Below are positions 17,026-24,593 of a stretch of DNA of 24,593 nt, piece after piece. The position numbers and the translations under genes were made by a program. The first letter of the stretch is position 1, and the number at the start of each line of letters is the position of its first letter. The stretch spans positions 1 to 24,593 of the forward strand of contig JAICPP010000020.1 in assembly GCA_025929805.1 (NCBI GenBank). The letters run 5' to 3'. The DNA comes from Gemmatimonadales bacterium (lineage in GTDB: Bacteria; Gemmatimonadota; Gemmatimonadetes; Gemmatimonadales; GWC2-71-9). Below the pieces are notes generated by a model. It ran no database searches. It saw only the letters and a list, made by a program, of their open reading frames with translations, and was not told the DNA's origin.

Positions 17026-17113
17026 GGGTCTAAGGTCTAGAGTCGAGGGTCTAGAGTCAAAGTGCCCGCATAGGTGCGAGATCACTAGACCCCAGACCCT
17101 AGACCTTAGACCC
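17026..17113. repeat. 29-bp imperfect inverted repeat made of heptamers
   Basis: Left arm 17026-17054 and right arm 17085-17113 are reverse complements at 26 of 29 positions, with the outer 15 bp perfect (GGGTCTAAGGTCTAG against CTAGACCTTAGACCC) and a 30-base loop. Each arm is itself a run of 7-mers close to GGGTCTA or its complement, and the pattern continues more loosely into the loop side and past the right arm. In the transcript of the minus strand this would be a long hairpin ending exactly at the trehalose gene ATG. There is no T-run for a terminator. It could be a mobile or REP-like intergenic element, or a 5' leader structure controlling translation. Confidence 0.85.
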
Positions 17114-17124
17114 TTGACTCCTAA

Positions 17125-19113
17125 CTAACGCGGCCAGACCTGGTTACTCCGGTCCAGATCGGGGAACTCTTTCTCAGGATCGAGCTCGATGCTCTTCACC
17201 GCAGGCTCGCGAGCCACTCGCACGGTGTGCCGGTCTCCGCCCTCGAGCCAGACATCGACGGGCTCGGTGAGGTCCTCCACGCGGCCGTCGATCCGGGTCA
17301 CTGCCAGACGTACCGGCATGGGCACTTTCCCCTCGTTGGCGATGACGATCTCTAACGAGTCCCGGCCCTGGATCACCGTGTCGATGGCTTGATCCAGCTT
17401 CCAGGTCTCATAGAACCAGCTCCGCCAGAACCAGGAGAGATCGCGTCCCGAGACGTCCTCGAAGGTGTTGAACAGGTCGTAAGGTGAGGGGTGCTTGTAG
17501 GCCCAGCGTCGGATGTACTCCTGATAGGCACGGCTGAACACGTCCGGGCCGAGCACCGCGCGGAGAGCCACCAGAATCGTGGCCGGCTTATAGTAGCTCG
17601 CAATGCCATAAGAGGAGTAACTGGGATACCGGTCGCCGTGTCGCATCAGCTCCGCTTCATTACCCATCTCGGCATAGTCGAGATAGTTCTTCCGATTCCG
17701 AGCCTCGTCATCGAATCCCTTGAAGCGATCCGCCATGGCCTGCGACTGGCCAAACTGAGTGAGCCCCTCGTCCATCCAGGCATACCGCTTCTCATCCGAG
17801 CCCACGATCATGGGGAACCACATATGGCCGATCTCATGAGAGGTCACCTCGTATAGCCCCAAGGTGTCCCACTGCCCCCCAATACACGTCATCATCGGGT
17901 ATTCCATACCGCCACACGACGTAGGCCCGTCCACTGCAGTCATGTGAGGGTAGGGATAGGGAGAGAGAAAGCGAGAGAAAAACTCGATCGAGTGACGGCT
18001 GTACCCGGCGCTCTCCTGCCAATGATTCATTCGCTGCTCGGGACGATAGAAAGCATGTATGGCAGCGGTGTCCGGCCGGTTGTCGCCAGTCGCATCTCCC
18101 ACCACGGCATGGGTGGCATCCCACAGGTACTTGGCGGAGGCCGCCCAGGACACATCGCGCACATTCTCCGCCCGGAAGCGCCAGGTCAGCTTGCCGTTGT
18201 TGCCCCGGGTAGTAGAGGTCCCGGGCAGGCGGTCAGCCTCGGTCACCACGTGAATGACCTTACTGGACCGCGAGGCGGAGTCGAGCCGGGCTCTGGTCTG
18301 CGGCGAAAGCACCTCCTCCGGGTTTTGAAGCCGCCCGGTCGCATTGACTAACCACCCGGCCGGCACCGTGAGAGCGACGTCGTAGTTCCCATAGCCCATG
18401 TAGAACTCGGCGTTCCCCAGGTACTGGTCGGTATGCCAGCCGTTCACATCATCGTATACCGCCATCTGCGGGTACCAGTAGCTGATGTGGAACGCCTCCC
18501 CGTCCTGCCCACCTCTTGGGGCACCGTCGGGGGGAATCCGGAGCCTCCAAGAGAAGTCGAATGTGGCCGAACCTCCCGGGGGCAATGGACGGGGCAGCCG
18601 CAGGTGCAGGATGGTTCCGCTTACTTCGTAGCCGGGGCCCTCACCCTGGCCCTCCTTTAGCTCCTGGCCTTGCACGGCCACCCGGCCCAGGTCTACGCCC
18701 TCCACAGCCCAGGGCACGTCGGTGTTATGCCGCGCGTCGGGGTCGAAGAGGTTGTGGAGAAGCTGAACGTAGACCTCGTTGAGCGTGTTGGGGGAACGGT
18801 TGTGATAGGTCACCCTGCCCTTGGCCGTCAACCGCTTCGATACCGGGTTGAGCTCGGCTTCGAGCCGGTAGTCCGCCCACTGCTGCCAGTAGCGAGGACC
18901 GGGTGCTCCGGTGCGAGTGCGAGTGCCGTGAGCAATCGCGCGATCGTAGACCGCCGAACGGGGGAGCTCCACGGCTGCCCGGCGGGAGGCAGTGCCCGCG
19001 GTGCCGGGTGAAGCTGTGGTGGCCGGCGCAGTGCGGGCACTGCTGCAACCGACGAGGGTGGCGGCCAGGAAGACGGCCAGACGCATAGCAAGGCAAGTTC
19101 GACTTTGATACAT
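17125..19113 (-). CDS. M1-family metallopeptidase, lipoprotein
   Basis: A 662-residue gluzincin peptidase. The ATG at 19113 is chosen because GGAG lies six bases upstream (19120-19123); ATGs at 19125 and 19086 are alternatives. The N-terminus has a basic region, a hydrophobic stretch and the lipobox LVGC (Cys23), so the enzyme is probably lipid-anchored in the periplasm or outer membrane. The catalytic domain has GGMEYP (401-406), in place of the GAMEN exopeptidase motif, and the zinc site HEIGH (426-430) with the third ligand Glu449 18 residues later in WMDEG. It should cleave peptides, probably from the N-terminus. A peptide transporter two genes downstream fits a peptide-scavenging role, though that link is inference. 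Confidence 0.9.
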   Translation of the reverse strand: MYQSRTCLAMRLAVFLAATLVGCSSARTAPATTASPGTAGTASRRAAVELPRSAVYDRAIAHGTRTRTGAPGPRYWQQWADYRLEAELNPVSKRLTAKGRVTYHNRSPNTLNEVYVQLLHNLFDPDARHNTDVPWAVEGVDLGRVAVQGQELKEGQGEGPGYEVSGTILHLRLPRPLPPGGSATFDFSWRLRIPPDGAPRGGQDGEAFHISYWYPQMAVYDDVNGWHTDQYLGNAEFYMGYGNYDVALTVPAGWLVNATGRLQNPEEVLSPQTRARLDSASRSSKVIHVVTEADRLPGTSTTRGNNGKLTWRFRAENVRDVSWAASAKYLWDATHAVVGDATGDNRPDTAAIHAFYRPEQRMNHWQESAGYSRHSIEFFSRFLSPYPYPHMTAVDGPTSCGGMEYPMMTCIGGQWDTLGLYEVTSHEIGHMWFPMIVGSDEKRYAWMDEGLTQFGQSQAMADRFKGFDDEARNRKNYLDYAEMGNEAELMRHGDRYPSYSSYGIASYYKPATILVALRAVLGPDVFSRAYQEYIRRWAYKHPSPYDLFNTFEDVSGRDLSWFWRSWFYETWKLDQAIDTVIQGRDSLEIVIANEGKVPMPVRLAVTRIDGRVEDLTEPVDVWLEGGDRHTVRVAREPAVKSIELDPEKEFPDLDRSNQVWPR

Positions 19114-19123
19114 CAGGTACTCC
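19114..19123 (-). promoter_or_regulatory. Ribosome-binding site deciding the peptidase start
   Basis: On the minus strand GGAG (19123-19120) stands six bases before the ATG at 19113. The in-frame ATGs at 19125 and 19086 have no comparable purine-rich site, so 19113 is preferred. Confidence 0.6.
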
Positions 19124-19179
19124 ATTTAGGTGAGTCGGGCTCCGGGCGGCAGTGAGGATCGTCAACCTCGCGGCTTGGG

Positions 19180-19620
19180 TCAATCTCCAGAGCCCGGTTT
19201 CTTCTCCCAGAGCACGTTCACGATGACCCAGCGACCATCCACCTTGGATAGATGCATGTAATCAATCCAATCAGCCATGGTGGCTCTAGCGCTGGCGGCA
19301 TTTCCGAAGATGTCGAGGATGGTCACGTCTTTCTGCTGCCGATCTCTGGGAGTGCTCTTCCCGTATCCATGCCGGGTGCCGTTGACCAAGGCCGAGGCAC
19401 CCATGTTCTGCAGCACGCTCTTCCCGGTTGTAGTGTCGTTGACCACGATGCGCTTGACCAGCTCCGGATGAAGCGCGCGGCCCATGCGGTTGGCGTTCCC
19501 CTGGTACCAACCCTCCACATAATCCAGCGCAGTAGCGCGAATCGCGGCGCTGTCGGCCGGCGATTGGGCCACCCCCGGACTGCTGATCAATAACACGAAG
19601 CACCAGAGAAGGAGTTTCAT
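19180..19620 (-). CDS. Secreted NTF2-like / putative lumazine-binding family protein
   Basis: A 146-residue protein with a clear signal peptide (MKLLLWCFVLLISSPGVAQS). The mature part begins AAIRATALDYVEGWYQGN, followed by MGRALHPELVKR and the C-terminal strands ATMADWIDYMHLSKVDGRWVIVNVLWE. This layout matches the SnoaL/NTF2-like lumazine-binding group (Lumazine_bd_2), small alpha+beta cones that bind hydrophobic ligands or act as accessory subunits. No catalytic residues can be named. The ATG at 19620 is preferred to one at 19650 because the signal peptide begins there and AGGA lies seven bases upstream. It is 66 bases upstream of the peptidase gene on the same strand, so the two may be co-transcribed. 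Confidence 0.78.
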   Translation of the reverse strand: MKLLLWCFVLLISSPGVAQSPADSAAIRATALDYVEGWYQGNANRMGRALHPELVKRIVVNDTTTGKSVLQNMGASALVNGTRHGYGKSTPRDRQQKDVTILDIFGNAASARATMADWIDYMHLSKVDGRWVIVNVLWEKKPGSGD

Positions 19621-19843
19621 ACGGAATTCCTGGGAAAGGGAGGGGCGCAAGGAAGGCCACTAATGTACGCCGTACGGCCGGCTCACGGGCACCGTTTCAG
19701 TCGCACATCCACCTCAATGAAAACGATTCGCGCCGGATGCTCCAGCCACGCAGGCCGACCGCGACGAAACCTGCGGCATAGACATCAGATACTCGACCGG
19801 AGCACCAGGGCCCCGGACCTGAGCATTCTTTGCAGGAGTATCT
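19621..19843. promoter_or_regulatory. Divergent regulatory region between NTF2-like and Deg protease genes
   Basis: This 223-base region must contain promoters for both directions. On the plus strand GATACT (19788-19793) is a possible -10 with CGAAAC at 19765-19770 as a poor -35; a GAAAC box could instead suit an extracytoplasmic sigma factor, common for Deg proteases. AGGAG at 19834-19838 is a good ribosome-binding site five bases before the protease ATG. No CIRCE-like element was seen. Confidence 0.4.
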
Positions 19844-21415
19844 ATGTCCCAGGGATGGCTTCGCCGGCTCACGTCTTGCGGTGTCGGATTGGCGTTCGCT
19901 GTTGGCCTGCTGGCCGCAGGCTTCTTCAACCTGCCATACCAGACGGAAGCGCAACAGCCGTCGTACCGTACCGGGGTATCGGCGGATGCACCAACTGTCC
20001 CGCCGGCTGTTGCCTCGCTCCAGAATCTGAGTGAGGCATTCGCCTCGGTCGCCGAGCAGGTGAAACCCAGCGTGGTCTACATCAAGTCCGGCCGAAGGCC
20101 GACCACCCGCGAGCAGCCCAGAATGCAGGTCCCTCCCGGGTTCGAGCGCTTCTTTCGGGACTTCCCACCTTTCCAGCAGGAACCCCGGTTCCAGGAGGGT
20201 CAGGGATCAGGGTTCATCGTATCGAAGGACGGCTACATCCTGACCAACAACCATGTGGTAGATGGATCAGACCAGGTCACCGTCCGGCTGCTGGACCGGC
20301 GTGAGTTCAAGGCCAAGATCGTTGGCACCGACCCGAACACCGACCTGGCGGTACTGAAGATCGACGCCAAGAACCTGGTTCCCGCACCATTGGGCAGCAG
20401 CAGCGCGGCTCGAGTCGGCGAGTGGGTCCTCGCCGTGGGGAACCCGCTGGGAGACAATCTCACCTTTACCGTGACCTCTGGTATCATCAGCGCCAAAGGC
20501 CGTAGCCTGGCTCTTCCAGGCCAGTCCGAGCGCAGTATTCAGGACTTCATTCAGACGGATGCCGCCATCAATCCGGGTAATTCCGGCGGCCCACTAGTGA
20601 GCGTTCGGGGACAGGTGATCGGGGTTAACTCGGCCATCGCCAGCCAGACCGGATTCTACTCGGGATATGGATTTGCGATCCCCATCGACCTGGCCCGCAA
20701 CGTCATGGATCAACTCATCAACAGTGGCCGGGTACACCGCGCGGCGCTGGGAGTGACGGTGCAGAACGCCACTGCCAATGATGCCGCATACGTTGGCCTG
20801 CCCGACATCAGGGGCGTCCTGGTCCAGGACTTTACCGAGGGGTCGCCCGCCCGGGGAGCCGGGATAGAGGCCGGCGATATCATCGTGTCGGTGGACGGCA
20901 AACCAGTGGAGTACGTGGGGCAGCTCCAACAGCAGGTTGGGTTCCGCAAGCCCGGTGAGAAGGTCAAGGTAGAAGTGGCCCGCAAGGGTGGCGTGCGTAA
21001 GACGTACGAGGTTCGACTCCAGGAGGTAGCTTCCCCACGCGAATTGGCCCGTGGTCTGGAAGACGGCAATCGTAGCGATGATTCTGCTTCCAATGCAACG
21101 TCCATCGACCTTCTCGGCCTCACCGTGCAGCCGGTGGATCAGGAAACGGTGCGCCAGCTCGAGTTGGATGCGGACCACCGCGGCCTGTTGGTTACCGGAG
21201 TTACCCCGGGTGGACCGGCATATGGCGAGGTCGCCGAACCCGAGCGGGGCGGCCCCGACATTATTCTCGAACTGGAGGGCAAGGCCGTCAAAACACCATC
21301 CGACCTCCGAGACGCTCTCAAGAGCTACAAGGCCGGCGATATCGTAAGCCTCAGGATCTACAACACCCAGGCCAAGGCTCGGCGGATCGAAAGGATCCGG
21401 CTGGGCAGCGAGTAG
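19844..21415 (+). CDS. degP: Deg/HtrA-family periplasmic serine protease (Do)
   Basis: A 523-residue protein with an N-terminal membrane or signal segment (about 9-30) and a Gln/Pro-rich linker. The trypsin-like domain (about 65-290) has the full catalytic triad: His137 in TNNHVVDG, Asp167 in NTDLAVLKID and Ser247 in GNSGGPL. Two PDZ domains follow, about 300-395 (ALGVTVQN to KVEVARKGG) and about 425-515 (LLGLTVQPV to the end). Such proteases degrade or refold misfolded envelope proteins. The ATG at 19844 follows AGGAG by five bases. The gene is monocistronic, ending at a strong hairpin terminator. Close relatives called DegQ or MucD cannot be told apart from the sequence alone. Confidence 0.94.
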   Translation: MSQGWLRRLTSCGVGLAFAVGLLAAGFFNLPYQTEAQQPSYRTGVSADAPTVPPAVASLQNLSEAFASVAEQVKPSVVYIKSGRRPTTREQPRMQVPPGFERFFRDFPPFQQEPRFQEGQGSGFIVSKDGYILTNNHVVDGSDQVTVRLLDRREFKAKIVGTDPNTDLAVLKIDAKNLVPAPLGSSSAARVGEWVLAVGNPLGDNLTFTVTSGIISAKGRSLALPGQSERSIQDFIQTDAAINPGNSGGPLVSVRGQVIGVNSAIASQTGFYSGYGFAIPIDLARNVMDQLINSGRVHRAALGVTVQNATANDAAYVGLPDIRGVLVQDFTEGSPARGAGIEAGDIIVSVDGKPVEYVGQLQQQVGFRKPGEKVKVEVARKGGVRKTYEVRLQEVASPRELARGLEDGNRSDDSASNATSIDLLGLTVQPVDQETVRQLELDADHRGLLVTGVTPGGPAYGEVAEPERGGPDIILELEGKAVKTPSDLRDALKSYKAGDIVSLRIYNTQAKARRIERIRLGSE

Positions 21416-21434
21416 AAAACGGTATCCAACCGTG

Positions 21435-21466
21435 AAGCGCCCGGTGATGAGCCGGGCGTTTCTTTA
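21435..21466 (+). terminator. Intrinsic terminator of the Deg protease gene
   Basis: The stem CGCCCGG (21438-21444) pairs perfectly with CCGGGCG (21452-21458) around a 7-base loop; flanking AAG/TTT extends it to about 10 bp including one wobble. The T-rich tail TTTCTTTA follows at 21459-21466. It lies 20 bases after the protease stop codon. Confidence 0.85.
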
Positions 21467-21492
21467 TGGGTAAATCACCTCCCGTCCTCTAC

Positions 21493-21520
21493 GTTAAGTT
21501 GGTATTGAACGAATTAACTT
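21493..21520. promoter_or_regulatory. AT-rich inverted repeat, possible operator/promoter of the efflux operon
   Basis: In otherwise GC-rich DNA, 21493-21520 is AT-rich and contains AAGTT (21496-21500) facing AACTT (21516-21520), with GTTAA (21493-21497) facing TTAAC (21514-21518) in an overlapping alternative pairing. It lies about 60 bases upstream of the GbsR/MarR-like gene, where an autoregulatory operator would be expected. The half-sites are short, so this is tentative. Confidence 0.4.
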
Positions 21521-21568
21521 TCCCGCCCGCGTTTCGTCTGCGGAATGGGCGGCCTTTGGGACGTAACC

Positions 21569-21578
21569 AGGAGCGACT
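21569..21578 (+). promoter_or_regulatory. Ribosome-binding site supporting a TTG start
   Basis: AGGAG at 21569-21573 is five bases before TTG at 21579. The next in-frame ATG is 33 bases further on and lacks such a site, so the TTG is the likely start of the regulator. Confidence 0.7.
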
Positions 21579-22061
21579 TTGGACGAAAGAACGGCGCACT
21601 TCATCGAGACCATGGGCTTGGCGCTGGAGTCCGACGGGCTCCCGCGCATTGCGGGCCGGATCTTTGGGCTGCTGCTGGTAAGTGAGGATCCGCGCTCGCT
21701 CGATGATCTCGCCGCTGAGCTCCGGGTGAGCAAAGGCAGCGTGAGCACCAACGCTCGCTTGCTCGAGCAGCGGGGAGTGCTGGAGCAGATCAGCCGGCCG
21801 GCGGACCGGCGGGATTACTACCAGGTTCCTCCAGATCTGTTCAGCCATACGATGGCCCAGCGACTCGCCCGCTGGCAGCGTTTCCATGAAGCCATTGGGT
21901 CCGCCCGCCTCAGCCTTCCCATCCAAAGCTCGCAGGTCCTGGATCGCCTGGAAGAGTACCAGGAGGCATACATCTACATGTCTCGGGTGATCAAAGACGC
22001 CCTGGCCCGGTGGGAGGCTATCCGGGAATCCCGGATGAGCAAAGTAGGGGCTTCGGGTTAA
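21579..22061 (+). CDS. GbsR/MarR-like winged-helix transcriptional regulator
   Basis: A 160-residue DNA-binding protein. The start is TTG at 21579, backed by AGGAG. Residues about 1-25 (FIETMGLALESDGLPRIAGRIFGLLL) match the N-terminus of GbsR-type regulators; the winged helix follows with SLDDLAAELRVSKGSVSTN as helix-turn-helix (about 40-58), ARLLEQRGVLEQI, and the wing RPADRRDYYQV. The C-terminal half is helical and probably dimerises. Such proteins usually repress their own operon. The stop overlaps the TolC-family start by one base (TAATG), so it is the first gene of the efflux operon and its probable local regulator. The inducer is unknown. Confidence 0.87.
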   Translation: MDERTAHFIETMGLALESDGLPRIAGRIFGLLLVSEDPRSLDDLAAELRVSKGSVSTNARLLEQRGVLEQISRPADRRDYYQVPPDLFSHTMAQRLARWQRFHEAIGSARLSLPIQSSQVLDRLEEYQEAYIYMSRVIKDALARWEAIRESRMSKVGASG

Positions 22062-23518
22062 TGCTGCGGCATAACTTCCTGCTGGGCTGCCTGGTGCTGG
22101 GCAGCGGCGCATGTGTCGGAACCCCGTCGGTCGATGGCGTGGCCGGCGTGGCGCCCTCACCGGCCGTCGCGTGGTCCCCCCCGGCCCGGCAAGAGGCCCG
22201 CGATTCGATCCGCCACCACCCGCCCATTCCTCCCGACTTGGAGCAGCGGATCCGGAAGCTGAGCCTGGAAGAAGTGGTGGACCTCGGGCTGCGGAACAAC
22301 CCCCAGACCAGATTGTCGTGGGCCAACGCCCGCGCAGCGGCCGCCGCATATGGCTCGGACCGCGGCGCCTACTTTCCCACCGTTGACGGAGAGGTGACCG
22401 GAACCCGGCTCAAGACTGTCGCGTCGCAGGGGCGTAGCGCGGTCACTCAGTCGGTGCTGAGCCCGAGTCTGAGTCTCACCTACCTCCTGTTTGACTTTGG
22501 GGGACGCTCCGGCACCGTCGGTGCCGCGCGTAACGCACTGGTGGCGGCCAACTACACTCACAATGCCACCCTGCAGAACGTGGTGCTGCAGATCCAGACG
22601 GCGTACTTCCAGTACATCGCGACGCGAGCCCTGCTCCAGGCCCAGCGCACGACTGCACGTGAAGCGCAGTCCAACCTTCAAGCTGCTGAAGAGCGCCGGC
22701 GGGTCGGCGTTGCCACTATAGCTGATGTGCTGCAAGCCAGGACGGCATCGTCGCAGGCGGAGCTGGCAGCGGAAACCATCGAGGGCGATCTCCAGACCTC
22801 ACGGGGGGCGCTCGCGTTGGCTCTGGGACTTCCCGCCAACCTGCCGTACGACATCGATTCAATGGCCGGGCAGGTACCGGTGGCAGTCCTGGCGGACAGC
22901 GTGGACGTCCTTATTGCAAAGGCACTGGAAGTGCGGCCTGACCTGGCCGCTGCCAGAGCCGAGTTCCTCGCATCCCGCTCTCAGGTCTCGGTCGCCCGGT
23001 CCAGCCGACTTCCTTCACTCCTTCTCGATGGAACCGGGGGGCGCACGTACACGACTACTCTGCCTCAGGGCGGGAACAACTACTCTGTCACGCTTGGGCT
23101 TCGAATCCCGATCTTTGCGGGGTTCTCGCGGCTCTACGACCAGCGGGAAGCCGTGGCGCTGGCCGATGCGGCTCAGGCCCGGGCCGACGCGCTCGGCCAA
23201 CAGGTCGTCTTCCAGGTCTTCAGCTCCTACTATGCGCTGCAGACTGCGGCCCGCCGCGTCTCTACTACGGATGACCTGATCGCGAGCGCTGAGCAATCCA
23301 ACGAGGTGGCACTGGCCCGGTATCGTGCCGGTGTCGGCTCGGTGCTGGACCTTCTCTCGGCCCAGACAGCCCTGGCCGATGCCCGGGCTCAGCAGGTGCT
23401 GGCCCGGCTCGAGTGGAACACCTCACTCGCCCAGCTCGCCCACGATTCCGGAGTTCTCGATACTCGAGGCGGCAGCTCGCTTCGCCTCGAGCCGATCTCC
23501 ACTCAGACGAACCCATGA
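22061..23518 (+). CDS. TolC-family outer-membrane efflux protein
   Basis: A 485-residue OEP-family protein. The ATG at 22061 overlaps the regulator stop. The N-terminus is a signal sequence (NFLLGCLVLGSGACVG); Cys18 might be lipidated, but the lipobox is imperfect, so cleavage by signal peptidase I is also possible. Two homologous halves follow, about 65-265 and 285-475, each with long Ala/Gln-rich helices, seen in AEERRRVGVATIADVLQAR and RYRAGVGSVLDLLSAQTALA. A trimer of this family forms a channel across the outer membrane and periplasm for tripartite efflux. The adaptor gene starts within its stop codon. The drug or metabolite exported is not evident. Confidence 0.92.
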   Translation: MLRHNFLLGCLVLGSGACVGTPSVDGVAGVAPSPAVAWSPPARQEARDSIRHHPPIPPDLEQRIRKLSLEEVVDLGLRNNPQTRLSWANARAAAAAYGSDRGAYFPTVDGEVTGTRLKTVASQGRSAVTQSVLSPSLSLTYLLFDFGGRSGTVGAARNALVAANYTHNATLQNVVLQIQTAYFQYIATRALLQAQRTTAREAQSNLQAAEERRRVGVATIADVLQARTASSQAELAAETIEGDLQTSRGALALALGLPANLPYDIDSMAGQVPVAVLADSVDVLIAKALEVRPDLAAARAEFLASRSQVSVARSSRLPSLLLDGTGGRTYTTTLPQGGNNYSVTLGLRIPIFAGFSRLYDQREAVALADAAQARADALGQQVVFQVFSSYYALQTAARRVSTTDDLIASAEQSNEVALARYRAGVGSVLDLLSAQTALADARAQQVLARLEWNTSLAQLAHDSGVLDTRGGSSLRLEPISTQTNP

Positions 23519-24593
23519 TGACGTTCCTACCGGACCCGCGACGGGTCAGCCGCCCCGGGCTCGCGTTGCTCCTGCTGGTAGCCTGCTCGGAGACGGACCC
23601 GCCACCGCCGGCCCCGGTCCCGGTCACGGTCGCCACTGTCGAGCGTCGCCCGGTGCCTTTCGAGCTGGCGGCAACCGGCACGGTCGAGCCACTTCAGACC
23701 GTAGCAGTGCAGGCGCAGGTAGGAGGCGTACTCCGCCGAGTCGCCTTCCGGGAGGGAGACGAGGTGAAGAAGGGGCAGGTGCTCTTCCAGTTGGATGATC
23801 GCCCCTACCGAGCAGCGCTCGATCAGGCGCTGGCGGCGCTGAATCGGGCCAAGGCTCAAGCCGGCAACGCGGCTCAGGAGGCAGGTCGCTACGAGGCGCT
23901 CGCGGAGAAGCAGTACGTCACGGTCCAGCAGTACGAGGAGGCGCGGACCAATGCGGCGGCCACTCAGGCCACTCTGGCCGGGAGCCAGGCCGAGGTGGAC
24001 CAGGCCCGGCTCAACCTTCAGTACGCCACGATCAGGGCACCGATCACCGGCCGCACCGGGAGCCTTCTCGTACGGGAGGGAAATCTGGTGCGGGCCAACG
24101 CCGCCCAGCCGCTGGTGACCATCAATCAGCTACGACCCATCCTGGTTCGCTTTGCAGTCCCTGCGCCCAACCTCCCGCTGGTACAGGAGCACCTGGGCAA
24201 GAACGTCGTCGTTCGGGTGGCGCCGACCGGTGGCGGCGGGGCGCCGAGCGAGGGTACGCTCAGCTTCATCGACAACGCGGTCGATACCGCGACCGGCACC
24301 ATCCTGCTCAAGGGGCGCTTTCCCAACGACGACGGCTCGCTGTGGCCCGGTGCCTTTGTGAATGTCAGGCTTCAGCTCTATGTCGAGCCCAACGCCCTGG
24401 TGATTCCTGCCGCCGCGGTGGTAAATGGTCAGCAGGGGAACTTCGTCTTCGTGGTACAGACCGATAGCTCCGCGGCCACTCGGGCGGTGACGGTGAACCG
24501 TACTGCGGGCGATTTCGCCGTGGTGACTGGAGACGTCCAGGCAGGAGACCGGGTGGTGGTCGACGGCCAGCTCCGGCTGCGCCAGGGCTCGAA
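23515..24593 (+). CDS. RND efflux periplasmic adaptor (MdtA/AcrA-like), C-terminus off the window
   Basis: The frame is open from ATG at 23515 to the window end, giving about 359 residues without a stop. The N-terminus has a hydrophobic signal and the lipobox LVAC (Cys24), so it is probably anchored to the inner membrane. The lipoyl-like half (VAVQAQVGGVLRRV and REGDEVKKGQVLFQLD) is followed by an Ala/Gln-rich coiled-coil hairpin (about 100-165), the second lipoyl half (YATIRAPITGRTG), then the beta-barrel and the membrane-proximal domain (ALVIPAAAVV). The sequence matches membrane-fusion proteins of RND pumps. Start overlaps the TolC-family stop (ATGATG). The inner-membrane pump is expected immediately downstream, outside the window. 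Confidence 0.92.
   Translation, partial: MMTFLPDPRRVSRPGLALLLLVACSETDPPPPAPVPVTVATVERRPVPFELAATGTVEPLQTVAVQAQVGGVLRRVAFREGDEVKKGQVLFQLDDRPYRAALDQALAALNRAKAQAGNAAQEAGRYEALAEKQYVTVQQYEEARTNAAATQATLAGSQAEVDQARLNLQYATIRAPITGRTGSLLVREGNLVRANAAQPLVTINQLRPILVRFAVPAPNLPLVQEHLGKNVVVRVAPTGGGGAPSEGTLSFIDNAVDTATGTILLKGRFPNDDGSLWPGAFVNVRLQLYVEPNALVIPAAAVVNGQQGNFVFVVQTDSSAATRAVTVNRTAGDFAVVTGDVQAGDRVVVDGQLRLRQGS

Noticed and set aside
17026..17113. Heptamer repeat considered as a CRISPR array or terminator
   Set aside because: Units are 7 bases without spacers, and the arms are inverted rather than direct; there is no T-run and no cas gene nearby.
17943..17985. Polypurine run inside the M1 peptidase gene
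   Set aside because: It encodes an ordinary conserved part of the protein (FFSRFLSPYPYP) and is explained by Ser/Phe/Pro/Leu codons on the minus strand.

Overview
The window looks like chromosomal DNA from a high-GC, Gram-negative bacterium with an outer membrane. Support for the outer membrane: a TolC-type outer-membrane efflux protein, an RND-type periplasmic adaptor with a lipobox, a lipoprotein M1 peptidase, and a CBM9/DUF5916 protein with a beta-barrel-like C-terminus. The mix of DUF5916, this M1 subtype, a CapK-rich glycan locus and a fused trehalose synthase/phosphatase resembles Gemmatimonadota, but that placement is from memory of family distributions and is not proven here. No tRNA, rRNA, CRISPR array, integrase or transposase was seen.

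Region 1 (1-8099, minus strand) is one very tight operon. Transcription order is GT4 glycosyltransferase, CapK/PaaK-like adenylate-forming enzyme, ATP-grasp ligase, a second CapK-like enzyme, a second ATP-grasp ligase (perhaps PGM1-like), GNAT acyltransferase, and a Wzx-like flippase that runs off the left edge. All six junctions overlap: five by 4 nt (ATGA or GTGA) and one by 8 nt. It reads as a surface-glycan or glycoconjugate locus with two carboxylate-activating enzyme + ATP-grasp pairs. This is the best candidate for an undescribed system in the window.

Region 2 (8100-12506). A 327-base gap containing a perfect 12-bp palindrome separates the glycan operon from a coupled pair, an MFS transporter followed by a DUF5916 protein (TAATG overlap). 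A small secreted HEAT-repeat protein is divergent from the MFS gene across a 61-base AT-rich spacer.

Region 3 (12516-19620, minus strand). In transcription order: a secreted NTF2/lumazine-binding-like protein, an M1-family lipoprotein metallopeptidase, a fused trehalose-6-phosphate synthase/phosphatase, a POT-family peptide transporter and a quinone oxidoreductase-like enzyme. Peptidase and peptide transporter suggest extracellular peptide use; trehalose synthesis suggests osmotic or desiccation stress. Immediately before the trehalose gene lies a 29-bp imperfect inverted repeat built of heptamers, and the peptide transporter appears to lack a conventional start codon at the position its homology predicts.

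Region 4 (19844-24593, plus strand). A Deg/HtrA periplasmic protease with its own strong terminator, then a GbsR/MarR-like regulator (TTG start), a TolC-family protein and the beginning of an RND efflux adaptor. The last three overlap and form an efflux operon that presumably continues to an inner-membrane pump beyond the right edge.
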